Positions 16,617 to 26,015 of a DNA stretch of 64,000 nt are shown here, piece by piece; the stretch's first letter is position 1; each line of letters starts with the position of its first letter. Source of the DNA: Caulobacter sp. 602-1 (GTDB lineage: Bacteria > Pseudomonadota > Alphaproteobacteria > Caulobacterales > Caulobacteraceae); NCBI RefSeq assembly GCF_003931565.1, contig NZ_RRYI01000002.1, positions 124,001-188,000 of the forward strand, given 5' to 3'. The notes below the pieces were generated by a model that did not search any database, had not been told where the DNA came from, and saw only the letters and a list, made by a program, of their open reading frames with translations. Both the position numbers and the translations under genes were made by a program.

Positions 16617-17975
16617 ATGACGCAGGCCATGAGCACCAAGCCTTCCCGCCTCGGCTGGATCACCGCCGCCGCCAGCTTCGGCTTCCTGGTCACCCAGCTG
16701 GACGTGACCATCGTCAATGTCGCGCTGGACGCCATCGGCAAGGCCTTCGACGCCCCGACCGCGCAGCTGCAATGGGTGGTCGACGCCTATGTGCTGGCCC
16801 TGGCGGCGATGCTGCTGTCGGCTGGCGCGATCGGCGACCGGGTCGGACCCAAGCGGGCGTTCATGGCGGGGCTGGCGCTGTTCGGCCTCGCCTCGGCCGC
16901 CTGCGGCGTCGCGGGGAGCCCGCTGGCGCTGATCCTGGCCCGGGTGGCGCAAGGCGCGGCCGGGGCGCTGCTGATCCCGCCGTCCCTGGCCCTGATCGCC
17001 CACGCCGCGCATGGCGACGATCGGGCGCGCGTTACGGCCGTTGGCTGGTGGACCGCCGCCGGCGGGGTGTCGATCGCCGCCGGCCCGGTGCTGGGCGGCC
17101 TGCTGGTCGAGGCGGTCGGCTGGCGCTGGGTGTTCTTCGTCAACCTGCCGCTCTGCGCGGCCGGGGCGATGCTGACCCTGCTCGTCGCCCCCACGACGCC
17201 GCCCAGGCCGAAGGTCCCGTTCGACATCCCCGGCCAGGCCCTGGCCGTCGCCGCCGTCACCCTGCTGGTCGGCGGGCTGATCGAGGGCGGACATCGAGGA
17301 TGGAACGGCTGGCCGCTGCTCGCCCTGGTCTCCGGCCTGCTGCTGGCCGCCGCCTTCGTGTGGGTCGAGCGCCATGCCTCGCACCCGGCCATGCCGCTGG
17401 CGGCGTTCCGCAAGCGCCCGGCCTGGACGGCGGTGGTGGTCGGCTCGGCCCTGAACTTCACCTATTACGGGCTGATCTTCGTGCTGGGCCTCTACATGCT
17501 GCGCGCCCTGCACTGGGCGCCGGGCAAGGCCGGGATCGCCTTCCTGCCGCTGACGGCGACCTTCGTGCTGTCGAATCTGGTCAGCGGCGGGCTCGTGGCG
17601 CGGCTGGGCGCCAGGACGGTGACCGCAGGCGGCGTGCTGATCGCCGCGTGCGGCTACGCCCTGACCGCCCGGCTGGGACCCGATAGCGGCCTGTTGGAGA
17701 TGATGCCCGGCTTCGCCCTGATCCCCGGCGGCATGGGCCTGGCGATCCCGGCCCTGACCAGCGGCCTGCTGGCCAGCGTCGACCGACACGACGCCGGCGC
17801 GGCCTCGGGAACGCTCAACGCCTGCCGCCAGGTCGGCGGCGCGGCCGGGGTGGCGATCTTCGGGGCGCTGGCCGGGACGGACGTGGCGGCGGGGCTGCGG
17901 ATGTCGGGCGTCAGCGCGGCGGTGATCCTGGTCGGGGCGGCGGCGGTGATCCTTCTGCCCGCGCGAAGGGCCTAG
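16617..17975 (+). CDS. MFS multidrug-type exporter (DHA2-like, EmrB/QacA group)
   Basis: A 452-residue membrane protein with about 12-14 hydrophobic helices. Seen: the LDVTIVNVALDAIG motif of helix 1, WVVDAYVLALAAMLL, GDRVGPKR (motif A) and a motif-C-like GPVLGGLLVE. These features place it among drug/proton antiporters. The ATG 16617 (MTQAMSTK) is used; the ATG at 16629 is equally possible, and the far-upstream frame belongs to the opposite strand's regulator. A divergent ArsR gene is the likely repressor. The substrate is unknown. Confidence 0.88.
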   Translation: MTQAMSTKPSRLGWITAAASFGFLVTQLDVTIVNVALDAIGKAFDAPTAQLQWVVDAYVLALAAMLLSAGAIGDRVGPKRAFMAGLALFGLASAACGVAGSPLALILARVAQGAAGALLIPPSLALIAHAAHGDDRARVTAVGWWTAAGGVSIAAGPVLGGLLVEAVGWRWVFFVNLPLCAAGAMLTLLVAPTTPPRPKVPFDIPGQALAVAAVTLLVGGLIEGGHRGWNGWPLLALVSGLLLAAAFVWVERHASHPAMPLAAFRKRPAWTAVVVGSALNFTYYGLIFVLGLYMLRALHWAPGKAGIAFLPLTATFVLSNLVSGGLVARLGARTVTAGGVLIAACGYALTARLGPDSGLLEMMPGFALIPGGMGLAIPALTSGLLASVDRHDAGAASGTLNACRQVGGAAGVAIFGALAGTDVAAGLRMSGVSAAVILVGAAAVILLPARRA

Positions 17976-18023
17976 AGCCTGTCCCGTTAGATGGAACCAT
18001 CTAAACGGGATAAACAGGCTCTA
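17973..18023. repeat. long imperfect palindrome at the end of the MFS gene
   Basis: Outer arms TAGAGCCTGT (17973-17982) and ACAGGCTCTA (18014-18023) enclose an inner inverted repeat built on ATGG/CCAT with TTAGAT and ATCTAA. The element begins inside the MFS stop codon. It could be a repetitive extragenic palindrome or act as a terminator; it has no T-run. Confidence 0.55.
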
Positions 18024-18047
18024 AAATCAGCTATCTAGCGCCAAGCA

Positions 18048-18081
18048 AAACGCCCGCCCCGGTCTCCCAGGGCGGGCGTTT
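18048..18081. terminator. hairpin terminator after secA
   Basis: A 12-bp stem (18048-18059 with 18070-18081) around a 10-base loop, with A/T ends on both arms, lies 24 bases beyond the secA stop. It may work for both convergent genes. Confidence 0.75.
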
Positions 18082-18104
18082 CAAGGCTCAGGCTTCGTCT
18101 CGTC

Positions 18105-20873
18105 TTACACCAGCGAGCCGTGGCACTGCTTGAACTTCTTGCCCGAGCCGCAGGGGCAGGGGGCGTTGCGGTTGGTGCGCTCCCACTCTTCCGGCAGGGA
18201 CGAGATCGGCAGGGCCTGGCGCTGTTGCGGCGACAGGCCGTCGGGGATCGCGCCGGCGACGGCGGCGTTCTCGCCGGTCAGCGGGTCCAGGTGGACCTCG
18301 ACCAGGTTTTCCAGCGACGACTGCGGGACTTCCGGCTCGGCATAGGCAATCTCGACCGTCATCAGCCAGCGGGTGGTGTTGGTGCGCAGATCGCCCAGCA
18401 GCTTCTCGAACAGCGAGAAGGCCTCGGTCTTGTATTCGTTCAGCGGATCGCGCTGGCCATAGCCGCGCAGGCCGATGACGTTGCGCAGGTGGTCCAGGTG
18501 CATCAGGTGCTCGCGCCACTGCAGATCGATCATCTGCAGCAGGAAGTTCTTCTCGACCGAGCGCATCTGCTCGGGCGTGATGATCACCTCGCGCTGGGCG
18601 GCGTAGTCGTCGGCGGCCTTGACGAGGCGTTGCTTGATCTCCTCGTCGGCGATGCCTTCCTCGGCGGCCCACGCCTCGATCGGCAGGTCCAGGCCCAGGA
18701 TCGACTGGACCCGTTCCTTCAGGCCCTCGATGTCCCACTGTTCGGCATAGGCCTTGGGCGGCAGGTGACGGGCCACCAGGTCGTCGATCGTGTCGTGACG
18801 CATCTCGACGATGATGTCCGAGAGGTCGTCGCTCTCCATGAACTCCTGGCGCTGCTCGAACACGGCCTTGCGCTGGTCGTTGACGACGTCGTCGTACTTC
18901 AGGAGGTTCTTGCGGATCTCGTAGTTGCGCTGCTCGACGCGCTTTTGCGCCGTGGCGATGGCGTTGTTCAGCCACTTGTGGGTGATGGCCTCGCCTTCCT
19001 GGACGCCGAAGGTGCGCATGATCGCGTCCAGACGCTCGCCGGCGAAGATGCGCAGCAGGTCGTCCTCGCAGGACAGGAAGAACTTCGACCGGCCCGGGTC
19101 GCCCTGACGGCCGGTGCGGCCGCGCAGCTGGTTGTCGATGCGGCGGCTTTCGTGGCGCTCGGTGCCCAGCACGAACAGGCCGCCGGCGGCCAGCGCCTTG
19201 GCCTTTGCGTCGGCGATCTCGGCCTCGAGGCGGGCGCGCTCGGCGACCTCGTCCTCGTGGGTGATCTCCAGGCCCATGCCCTTCTGCTGCTGGCGCCAGT
19301 TGAACAGGCGCATGTCGATGTTGCCGCCCAGCTGGATGTCGGTGCCGCGGCCGGCCATGTTGGTGGCGATGGTCACCGCGCCGGGCACGCCCGCGTCGGC
19401 GACGATCACGGCTTCCTGCTCGTGGAAGCGGGCGTTCAGCACCTGGTGCGGGATGCCCTTCTGCTTCTTGCCGTTGTTCTCGAACGAGAAGCTGGACAGC
19501 AGCTTGGACAGCTCTTCCGACTTCTCGATCGAGACGGTGCCGACCAGGATCGGCTGGCCGCGCACGTGGCAGTCGGCGATCTGCTTGAGGATGGCCTCGT
19601 TCTTCTCGCGCTCGGTGCGATAGACCTCGTCATCGTCGTCGATGCGCTGGACCGGCCGGTTGGTCGGGATTTCGCTGACGCCCATCTTGTAGATGTCGTC
19701 GAACTCCTGGGCCTCGGTCGAGGCCGTGCCGGTCATGCCCGACAGCTTCTTGTAGAGGCGGAAGTAGTTCTGGATGGTCACCGAGGCCAGGGTCTGGTTC
19801 TCGGGCTGGATGTCGGCGCCTTCCTTGGCCTCGATGGCCTGGTGCAGGCCTTCCGACAGGCGGCGGCCGGTCATCATGCGGCCGGTGAACTCGTCGATCA
19901 GGATCACCTCGCCGCCCTTGACGATGTAGTCCTTGTCACGCGTGTACAGCACGTTGGCGCGCAGGGCCTGGTTGACGTGGTGCACCACCGAGACGTTGGC
20001 CGCGTCGTAGAGGCCCGCCGAGTCCTCGGCCAGGTGGCCGCCCGACATCAGCATCTCCTCGATCTTCTCCTGGCCGTCCTCGGTCAGGATGACCTGCTTC
20101 TGCTTCTCGTCGTGGTCGTACGTACCCTTGTCCAGGATCAGCTGCTTCACCAGCACGTCGATCGTCTTGTAGAACTCGCTGCGGTCCTCGGTCGGGCCCG
20201 AGATGATCAGCGGCGTGCGGGCTTCGTCGATCAGGATCGAGTCCACTTCGTCGACGATGACGAAGTTGTGGCCGCGCTGGACCATTTCCTCGACGCTGTA
20301 GACGAGGTTGTCGCGCAGGTAGTCGAAGCCGAATTCGTTGTTGGTGCCGTAGGTGATGTCGCTGCGATAGGCGCGCTGGCGCTCGCCCTGGGAGAGGCCG
20401 TTGACGATCACGCCGTAGCTGAGGCCCAGGAAATTGTAGATCTGGCCCATCCAGTCGGCGTCGCGGCGGGCCAGGTAGTCGTTGACGGTGATGACGTGGA
20501 CGCCCTTGCCTTCCAGGGCGTTCAGATAGGTCGGCAGGGTGGCGACCAGGGTCTTGCCCTCGCCCGTGCGCATTTCCGAGATGCCCGAGAAGTGCAGCAC
20601 CATGCCGCCGACCAGCTGCACGTCGAAGTGGCGCATGCCCAGCACGCGCTTGGACGCCTCGCGAACGACCGCGAAGGCCTCGTTCAGGATGTCGTCGAGG
20701 GTCTGGCCCTTCTCGAGGCGCGCCTTGAACTCGGCCGTCTTGGCCTTCAGGGCCTCGTCGGACAGGGCGGCGTATTCGGCCTCGTAGGCGTTGATCTTCG
20801 CCACGCGCGCGGTCAGCGTCTTGACCTTGCGTTCGTTGGAAGAGCCGAAGAGCTTTTTGGCGAGACCAAGCAT
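18105..20873 (-). CDS. secA: preprotein translocase ATPase SecA
   Basis: The 922-residue motor of the general secretion pathway, which pushes unfolded preproteins through SecYEG using ATP. Seen: N-terminal [18 protein letters not shown], Walker [14 protein letters not shown], the [13 protein letters not shown] motif, the preprotein-binding region, helicase motif [14 protein letters not shown], and the C-terminal zinc tail [14 protein letters not shown] that binds SecB. Length fits the family. There is no recognisable Shine-Dalgarno sequence before the ATG (the preceding bases are C-rich). A good sigma-73-like promoter lies about 125 bases upstream. It is divergent from the PpiC lipoprotein gene. 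Confidence 0.98.
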   Translation of the reverse strand: MLGLAKKLFGSSNERKVKTLTARVAKINAYEAEYAALSDEALKAKTAEFKARLEKGQTLDDILNEAFAVVREASKRVLGMRHFDVQLVGGMVLHFSGISEMRTGEGKTLVATLPTYLNALEGKGVHVITVNDYLARRDADWMGQIYNFLGLSYGVIVNGLSQGERQRAYRSDITYGTNNEFGFDYLRDNLVYSVEEMVQRGHNFVIVDEVDSILIDEARTPLIISGPTEDRSEFYKTIDVLVKQLILDKGTYDHDEKQKQVILTEDGQEKIEEMLMSGGHLAEDSAGLYDAANVSVVHHVNQALRANVLYTRDKDYIVKGGEVILIDEFTGRMMTGRRLSEGLHQAIEAKEGADIQPENQTLASVTIQNYFRLYKKLSGMTGTASTEAQEFDDIYKMGVSEIPTNRPVQRIDDDDEVYRTEREKNEAILKQIADCHVRGQPILVGTVSIEKSEELSKLLSSFSFENNGKKQKGIPHQVLNARFHEQEAVIVADAGVPGAVTIATNMAGRGTDIQLGGNIDMRLFNWRQQQKGMGLEITHEDEVAERARLEAEIADAKAKALAAGGLFVLGTERHESRRIDNQLRGRTGRQGDPGRSKFFLSCEDDLLRIFAGERLDAIMRTFGVQEGEAITHKWLNNAIATAQKRVEQRNYEIRKNLLKYDDVVNDQRKAVFEQRQEFMESDDLSDIIVEMRHDTIDDLVARHLPPKAYAEQWDIEGLKERVQSILGLDLPIEAWAAEEGIADEEIKQRLVKAADDYAAQREVIITPEQMRSVEKNFLLQMIDLQWREHLMHLDHLRNVIGLRGYGQRDPLNEYKTEAFSLFEKLLGDLRTNTTRWLMTVEIAYAEPEVPQSSLENLVEVHLDPLTGENAAVAGAIPDGLSPQQRQALPISSLPEEWERTNRNAPCPCGSGKKFKQCHGSLV

Positions 20874-21177
20874 GCGGGGGGAATCCGGTGGGACGGTTTG
20901 ACGAGGAGGCCGGCGCTAAGGCTGTGCGGCCTCGACTACGGAAGATGAAGTCGCGCTGGAGCAACGGATAAAATCCGCTATTCCGGTGCGGCCGGAGACT
21001 TAAGCACCGGTCATCTTGGTGTCAACGCGAAGACCCTGTCGCAAGTAAGGCTTCCGGGCCCCTTAGTGGCCGTCCCGCCTCGGTTTTCGGGGGCTCGAAC
21101 GCTTTCCACGCCGAAGCCGTTTCCTCTTGGCGAAAAACCGCGCTAGAGCGGCTTCAGCAAAGCCGGAGATCTTGGCC
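20874..21177. other. divergent intergenic region between secA and the PpiC lipoprotein gene
   Basis: About 300 bases without a gene. The secA side holds the long leader and promoter described above. The other side has TTGGCG (21127-21132) and GCTAGAGC (21142-21149), which look like -35 and -10 elements for the lipoprotein gene, but their 9-base spacing is short for the consensus. Nothing else is seen. Confidence 0.5.
20998..21025 (-). promoter_or_regulatory. sigma-73-type promoter for secA
   Basis: On the minus strand TTGACA (21020-21025) and GCTTAAGT (20998-21005) are 14 bases apart. They match the Caulobacter housekeeping consensus (TTGAC-type -35, GCTANAWC -10) closely. The implied leader is about 120 bases. 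It is the clearest promoter seen in the window. Confidence 0.55.
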
Positions 21178-22146
21178 TTGAACAGCACTCTACGCCGCGT
21201 CGGTATGATCAGCGCCATCGCCTGCGCCTTGCTGCTGGCCGCCTGCGGCCAGAACAAGGTCGCCGACAAGCCGCCGGAGCCTGGCGACACCGCGGTGGCG
21301 CGCGTCAACGGCCAGGTGATCTGGGCGTCCGACGTCAAGCGCGAGGCCGTGGCCCAGGGACTGATCAGCGAGGGCGAGCCGCTGGACATCTCCAGCGAGG
21401 TCTTCCGCCAGCGCCTCGACGAGGTGATCGACCAGAAGCTGCTGGCCGCCGAGGCCTCCAAGCGCAAGATCGACAAGGATCCGGTGGCCCAGCGCCGCCT
21501 GGCCGCCGCCCGCGAGCGAATCCTGGGCGACATGCTGGTCGAGGGCGTGGTGGAAAAGGCCGTCACCGAGGACGCCATCCGCAAGCTCTACGCCGAGCAG
21601 CAGAAGCTTTCGAAACGCTCGGAAGAGATCCGCGCCCGCCAGATCATCGTCGGCAGCCAGGCCGAAGCCGACAGCATCAAGAAGCTGCTGGCCTCCGGCG
21701 CTTCGTTCGACGCCTTGGCCATGGAGCGCTCCACCGACCAGGCGACCCGTTTCAACGGCGGCGACCTGGGCTACTTCACCCTGGACGTGATGCCCGAGCC
21801 CTATGGCGTGGCCCTGAAGGACGCCCAGAAGGGCGCGCTGGTCGGTCCGTTCGCGGCCGAGGGCGGCTGGGTCATCGTCAAGGTCGAGGACAAGCGCACC
21901 GAGGAGCCGATCACGCTGGAGGCCGCCCGTCCGCAGATCGTGCGCTTCCTGACCTATGACCAGGTGCGCGACATTCTCGAGAAGCTGCGCGGCTCGGCCA
22001 AGGTCGAGATGCTGATCGGCAAGCCCCAGGACGTCTCCGGCGCGACCGGCGCCCAGGAGCCGGCCTCGGCGCCGGCGGAGCTGCAGGGCGGGGCCCCGGC
22101 CTCGGCCCCGCCGCCCGCCCAACCTGTCCAACCCGCCAAGAAGTAA
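21178..22146 (+). CDS. SurA/PpiC-type peptidyl-prolyl isomerase lipoprotein
   Basis: A 322-residue periplasmic lipoprotein from the TTG at 21178 (NSTLRRVGMISAIACALLLAAC), which puts two Arg before the hydrophobic core and a lipobox LLAAC; the ATG at 21205 is the alternative. A SurA-N-like helical segment (ARVNGQVIWASDVKREAV) is followed by a parvulin domain (ARQIIVGSQAEADSIKKLL, GGDLGYF, GWVIVKVEDKR). This is the layout of chaperone/prolyl isomerases that help outer-membrane or secreted proteins fold. The C-terminus is a Pro/Ala-rich tail. It ends 11 bases before argJ, and placement opposite secA fits a role in export. Confidence 0.87.
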   Translation: MNSTLRRVGMISAIACALLLAACGQNKVADKPPEPGDTAVARVNGQVIWASDVKREAVAQGLISEGEPLDISSEVFRQRLDEVIDQKLLAAEASKRKIDKDPVAQRRLAAARERILGDMLVEGVVEKAVTEDAIRKLYAEQQKLSKRSEEIRARQIIVGSQAEADSIKKLLASGASFDALAMERSTDQATRFNGGDLGYFTLDVMPEPYGVALKDAQKGALVGPFAAEGGWVIVKVEDKRTEEPITLEAARPQIVRFLTYDQVRDILEKLRGSAKVEMLIGKPQDVSGATGAQEPASAPAELQGGAPASAPPPAQPVQPAKK

Positions 22147-22157
22147 GAGCGGCCCAC

Positions 22158-23663
22158 ATGACCAAGACCCCTCAGAAGGCCGGCAAGACTTCGGGCAAGA
22201 CCACCGCCGCGAAGGCCCCCGAGGCCGCGTCGGGTTCGGCCAATCCGGTGGCCGCCGCCGGCGCTGCGATCGAGCGCGCCCTGGTCGATCCGCTGACCTC
22301 GGCCCTGAAGCGCGCCGGCCTGCGCCGCGCCCAGAAGTCGGCCGGCGAGGATCTCGCCAGCCCGACCGCCCCGGTCCCCGCCAAGACCGCGCCCGCCAAG
22401 CCCGTCTCCGGGGGCGCGGGCAAGCCCGGCCTGGCGATCTCGCCCCTGGCCGTGCCGTTCCCGGTCATCCCGCCGATCCCCGGCGTCGAGATCGCCACCG
22501 GCCGCGCCGGCTTCTACAAGCACGAGCGCGAGGACCTGCTTCTGATGCGCTTCGCCGAGGGCACCTCGGCGGCGGGGGTGTTCACGCGCCACGGCGTCGG
22601 CTCGGCCCCGGTCGACTGGTGCAAGCGCCAGCTGGCCGCCACGGGCGGCGCGGACGTCCGCGCCCTGGTGGTCAACGCCGGCTGCGCCAACAGCTTCACC
22701 GGCCGTCCCGGCGCCGACGCGGTGCGCCGCGTGGCCACGGCCGTCGGCAAGCGCCTGGACTGCCGCCAGCGCGACGTGATGATGGCCTCGACCGGCGTCA
22801 TCGGCGTCATCCTCGACGACAGCAAGATCACCGCCCGCCTGCCGGAGGTCGAAGCCCGCCTGAAGGCCGACGCCTGGGCCGAGGCCGGCCGGGCGATCAT
22901 GACCACCGACACCTTCCCGAAAGGCGCCTACGCCACGGCGCTGATCGACGGCGTGGAAGTGAAGATCGCCGGCATCGCCAAGGGCTCGGGCATGATCGCG
23001 CCCGACATGGCCACCATGCTGGCCTTCGTGGCCACCGACGCGGCCATCGCGCCGGCGGCGCTGCAGACCCTGGTCAGCCTCTATACCCGCACGACCTTCA
23101 ACTGCGTGACGGTGGACGGCGACCGCTCGACCAACGACACCCTGCTGCTGTTCGCCACCGGCCAGTCGGGCGCGCCCAAGATCAGCCGTCCGGGCGACAA
23201 GCGCCTGGCCGACTTCCGCGAGAAGCTGGAAGGCGTGCTGCTGGATCTGGCCCTGCAGCTGGTCAAGGACGGCGAGGGCGCCACCAAGTTCGTCAAGATC
23301 ACCGTCAACGGCGCCGAGAGCCCGGCCAGCGCCCGCAAGATCGCCCGCACCATCGCCGAGAGCCCGCTGGTCAAGACCGCCTTCGCCGGCGAGGACGCCA
23401 ACTGGGGCCGCATCGTCATGGCCGTCGGCCGCGCCGACGAGCCGGTCGCCCGCGAGAAGATCAGCGTCAAGTTCGGCGACCTCTACGCCGCTCGCGACGG
23501 CCTGGTGTCGGCCGAATACGACGAGGCCAAGATGAGCGCCTACGTCAAGAACCAGGAATTCGAGGTCAGCGTCGACGTCGGCGTCGGCAAGGGCTCGTCC
23601 ACGGTCTGGACCTGCGACCTGACCAAGCAATACGTCGCGATCAACGGCGATTACCGGAGCTAG
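22158..23663 (+). CDS. argJ: bifunctional glutamate N-acetyltransferase / N-acetylglutamate synthase
   Basis: A 501-residue ArgJ, the enzyme that recycles the acetyl group in arginine synthesis (ornithine acetyltransferase, often also acetyl-CoA:glutamate acetyltransferase). The core starts near residue 93 with ISPLAVPFPVIPPIPGVEIATG. It contains NAGCANSFTG, ASTGVIG, and the self-cleavage site KGSGMIAPDMATMLAF with the nucleophile Thr after MA. The first ~90 residues are a Lys/Ala/Pro-rich low-complexity extension absent from the usual ~400-residue enzyme. It is co-directional with the PpiC gene 11 bases upstream, suggesting one transcript. Confidence 0.95.
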   Translation: MTKTPQKAGKTSGKTTAAKAPEAASGSANPVAAAGAAIERALVDPLTSALKRAGLRRAQKSAGEDLASPTAPVPAKTAPAKPVSGGAGKPGLAISPLAVPFPVIPPIPGVEIATGRAGFYKHEREDLLLMRFAEGTSAAGVFTRHGVGSAPVDWCKRQLAATGGADVRALVVNAGCANSFTGRPGADAVRRVATAVGKRLDCRQRDVMMASTGVIGVILDDSKITARLPEVEARLKADAWAEAGRAIMTTDTFPKGAYATALIDGVEVKIAGIAKGSGMIAPDMATMLAFVATDAAIAPAALQTLVSLYTRTTFNCVTVDGDRSTNDTLLLFATGQSGAPKISRPGDKRLADFREKLEGVLLDLALQLVKDGEGATKFVKITVNGAESPASARKIARTIAESPLVKTAFAGEDANWGRIVMAVGRADEPVAREKISVKFGDLYAARDGLVSAEYDEAKMSAYVKNQEFEVSVDVGVGKGSSTVWTCDLTKQYVAINGDYRS

Positions 23664-23684
23664 GGCTCACGCCCAAATTCCAGA

Positions 23685-23730
23685 CCCTTGTCATCCCGGC
23701 CGCAGCGAAGCGGAGGGTCGGGGCGACAAG
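23685..23730. repeat. short dispersed repeat, 'TCATCCCGGCC' type
   Basis: The gap after argJ contains TTGTCATCCCGGCCGCAGC followed by GAAGCGGAGGGTCGGGG. This inverted arrangement is frequent between genes in GC-rich alphaproteobacteria. No role is evident. Confidence 0.4.
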
Positions 23731-23791
23731 CGGTCGGCGCTTTTCTGCTATCGTGAAATCCCGACGCCAATCGCGTAAGGAGCCTCCTCCC

Positions 23792-24271
23792 ATGACCGAC
23801 CTCACTCCCGACCAGGAAGCCGCCCTGCTGGCCGACCTGACCAAGGCCTGCCGCGAGGCCGGCTATGTGGTCGAGGCGATCGATCGCGGCCTCGAGGTGT
23901 CCGGCGGCGAGGAGGAGGGCGCGTTCTACCTGCTGCCCGACCATGGCTGGCTGCAGGCGCGCTGCCTCGTCCTGGATCCCGAGGACCTGGCGGACGCCCG
24001 CGACCTGACGGCCCTGTTCGAGACGGTGGCCAAGGCCCAGTTCCGGCTGATCGGCTGCCGCTTCGGCTACGACGCCGAGACCGGCCTGTGGCTGGTCGAG
24101 GACCTCTATCCGGGCTTCGATCCGGCCAAGGTCCCGGCCGTGCTGGAACAGCTGACCTTCATCTGGGACGCGCTGGAGGACCTGTTCGAGAGCGCGCTCG
24201 AAGGGGCCGTGCCCAACGACGACGCCTTCGACGCCGCCTTCGACCTGGAAGCGGCGACGCCGCCGAACTGA
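23792..24271 (+). CDS. hypothetical acidic protein, YbjN-like in appearance
   Basis: A 159-residue, strongly acidic protein starting at the ATG 23792 (AAGGAGCC about ten bases upstream). It is predicted to be alpha/beta and soluble, with no signal peptide. The general pattern (long N-terminal helix, a strand pair FYLLPDHGWLQARCLVL, then an acidic C-terminal helix) reminds me of the YbjN/type III chaperone fold, but I cannot assign it firmly. It follows argJ after a short dispersed repeat. Function unknown. Confidence 0.75.
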   Translation: MTDLTPDQEAALLADLTKACREAGYVVEAIDRGLEVSGGEEEGAFYLLPDHGWLQARCLVLDPEDLADARDLTALFETVAKAQFRLIGCRFGYDAETGLWLVEDLYPGFDPAKVPAVLEQLTFIWDALEDLFESALEGAVPNDDAFDAAFDLEAATPPN

Positions 24272-24475
24272 GGCGATTCTTCGCGCGCCAGGCCGTGGAT
24301 GATCCGCGATCCGGCTTCCAACCCGTTGATTATTGTCGGCTTCTCGACGGATCTAGCGATTCCGCGCGCGTTGTTCGCGAGGTTGGTTTCCGCCGTATTG
24401 CCAAGCCAAAAATAGCATGGTTGTGTCCCCGAAAGGCTTGCACGCTCAGGTAAGTCTGATTTGCGGGGGATTTAG

Positions 24476-25921
24476 GTGCTTCCTTATACGACCGATACGA
24501 CGCAGCCGAAGCTCTCGGCCGCGGCGAAGAGCAGCGCGACCGAGATATTCTTCCGAGCCTATTCGAACATGCCGGCCGGCGTCGACAAAGTAGCCGAGCT
24601 GGCCACGACCGACGCGATAGGGACTCGCACGCTCTACAAGGTCACGCTCACGGCGGGCGTGCGGTACGACTTCATCTCGGCCTCGTTCTCCGATCCCAAG
24701 GAGATGACGATCTACGACCAGTTCGGGAACGTTATCGGCGTGAACGACGAGGGCAACGACCCGAACAGTTTCGTCTACGCCGGCGCCGCCTACAAGGCCG
24801 ACGCCGCCTACGGCGTGCTCGCGACCTACAGCGGCGTCTATTACGTCGAGACCGGTTGGCGCCAGGGTTATGGCGACGCTTCGCTCGTCCTGCTGGACGT
24901 CTTTTCCCGCACGTCGACGACAAAGACGTACGCGCCCATCGCCCGGGACGTTCCGAACGCCCTGGAGTGGAAGGAGGGCGAGGCCTTCAGCTATACCTTG
25001 CCGGCGACCAGCTTCAGCGATCCCGAGGGCGGAACGCTGACCTACTACGCCACCCTGAAGGACGGTTCGGACCTGCCGTCGTGGATGAAGCTGGACAGCG
25101 CGACCGGCGTGTTCTCGGGCGTCGCTCCCGCGGGGACGGCGGATCTGGAGCTGCTGATCTTCGCCAAGGACGAGCAGGAGCTGAACAATGTCGGCGCGCC
25201 GCTGAAGGTGACGACGCCCGCCGGCGCGCCGGTCGACACCTCGCCGAAGACGGTGCTGACCACGGCCTTCACCCATATCATGCGCTATGCCCCGGCGGCG
25301 GATCACGAGGCCTTCAACGGCCTGGTGACCGCGGTGGTCGATGGCAAGTTGACGGTGAACAACGCCATCGGCGTGTTGAGCGCGGTGGCGGCTTCGACCA
25401 CCTCGGTCGCCACGCTGAACTACCAGTTCTTCACTGGGAAGATCCCGACCCAGGCCGGCTACGACTTCCTGATCTCGCCGACGGGACCCAACACGACCAA
25501 CCTGAACAGCGACTATTACGCCACGTTCGACATCGTGAACCGCTACATCAACTTCGCGGTGAACCTGGGCAAGAACGGCGAGGCCAAGGAGTCGTTCAAG
25601 CAGGCCTATGGAAATCTGACCCTGCTGGAGGCCACCAAGGAGGCCTATGAGACCATCTTCGGTCGCGAACCCACCGACGCCAAGGCGCACGCCCTGATCG
25701 ACACGCGCGTCGACTATCTGGCCTATTATGGCGGGGATGGCCCGGACGGGATCGGCACCAAGGCGGCCATGGTCGGCTTCCTGTTGGCGGCCGCGGCCAC
25801 CGAGGACGTCGGCATGATGGCCCGGTCGAACGACAACTTCCTGTTCGATCTTTCCGACGGCGCGAATTTCGGCGTCAATCTAGTCGGAACCTACGGCAAG
25901 CCGGAGTATGCTTACGGCTGA
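24476..25921 (+). CDS. putative surface protein: PPC-like + cadherin-like + RsaA-type S-layer anchor domain
   Basis: A 481-residue protein with a GTG start and GGGGA five bases upstream. It has no N-terminal signal peptide and no membrane helix. About residues 48-143 look like a PPC-type beta-sandwich (LYKVTLTAGVRYDFISA, MTIYDQFGNVIGVNDEG). Residues 152-248 look like a dystroglycan/cadherin-type Ig domain (FSYTLPATSFSDPEGGTLTY, LPSWMKLDSATGVFSG). Residues ~258-470 match, from memory, the N-terminal LPS-anchoring domain of Caulobacter RsaA: YQFFTG, AGYDFL, NRYINFAVNL, DLSDGA followed by GVNL. I infer a surface protein attached to LPS, probably exported by a type I system as RsaA is. Partner and role are unknown. 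Confidence 0.8.
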   Translation: MLPYTTDTTQPKLSAAAKSSATEIFFRAYSNMPAGVDKVAELATTDAIGTRTLYKVTLTAGVRYDFISASFSDPKEMTIYDQFGNVIGVNDEGNDPNSFVYAGAAYKADAAYGVLATYSGVYYVETGWRQGYGDASLVLLDVFSRTSTTKTYAPIARDVPNALEWKEGEAFSYTLPATSFSDPEGGTLTYYATLKDGSDLPSWMKLDSATGVFSGVAPAGTADLELLIFAKDEQELNNVGAPLKVTTPAGAPVDTSPKTVLTTAFTHIMRYAPAADHEAFNGLVTAVVDGKLTVNNAIGVLSAVAASTTSVATLNYQFFTGKIPTQAGYDFLISPTGPNTTNLNSDYYATFDIVNRYINFAVNLGKNGEAKESFKQAYGNLTLLEATKEAYETIFGREPTDAKAHALIDTRVDYLAYYGGDGPDGIGTKAAMVGFLLAAAATEDVGMMARSNDNFLFDLSDGANFGVNLVGTYGKPEYAYG

Positions 25922-26015
25922 TCCGCGACGGCCGGACAGCCGTCCGGGAACGGGAACCGGCCTTGGCGCTTCCCGTTCCTGATCGGCGTTCAGTATGTAG
26001 GCGGAGGGCTTTGGG

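Noticed and set aside
18120..20948. A 942-codon open frame on the plus strand opposite secA
   Set aside because: Composition is dominated by Leu, Val, Asp, Gln and His without motifs; it is the third-position shadow of secA.
22619..24271. A 550-codon frame joining argJ's alternative frame to the small acidic protein
   Set aside because: The first ~390 codons overlap argJ out of frame and are Arg/Gly-rich. Only the part from ATG 23792 looks like a real protein.
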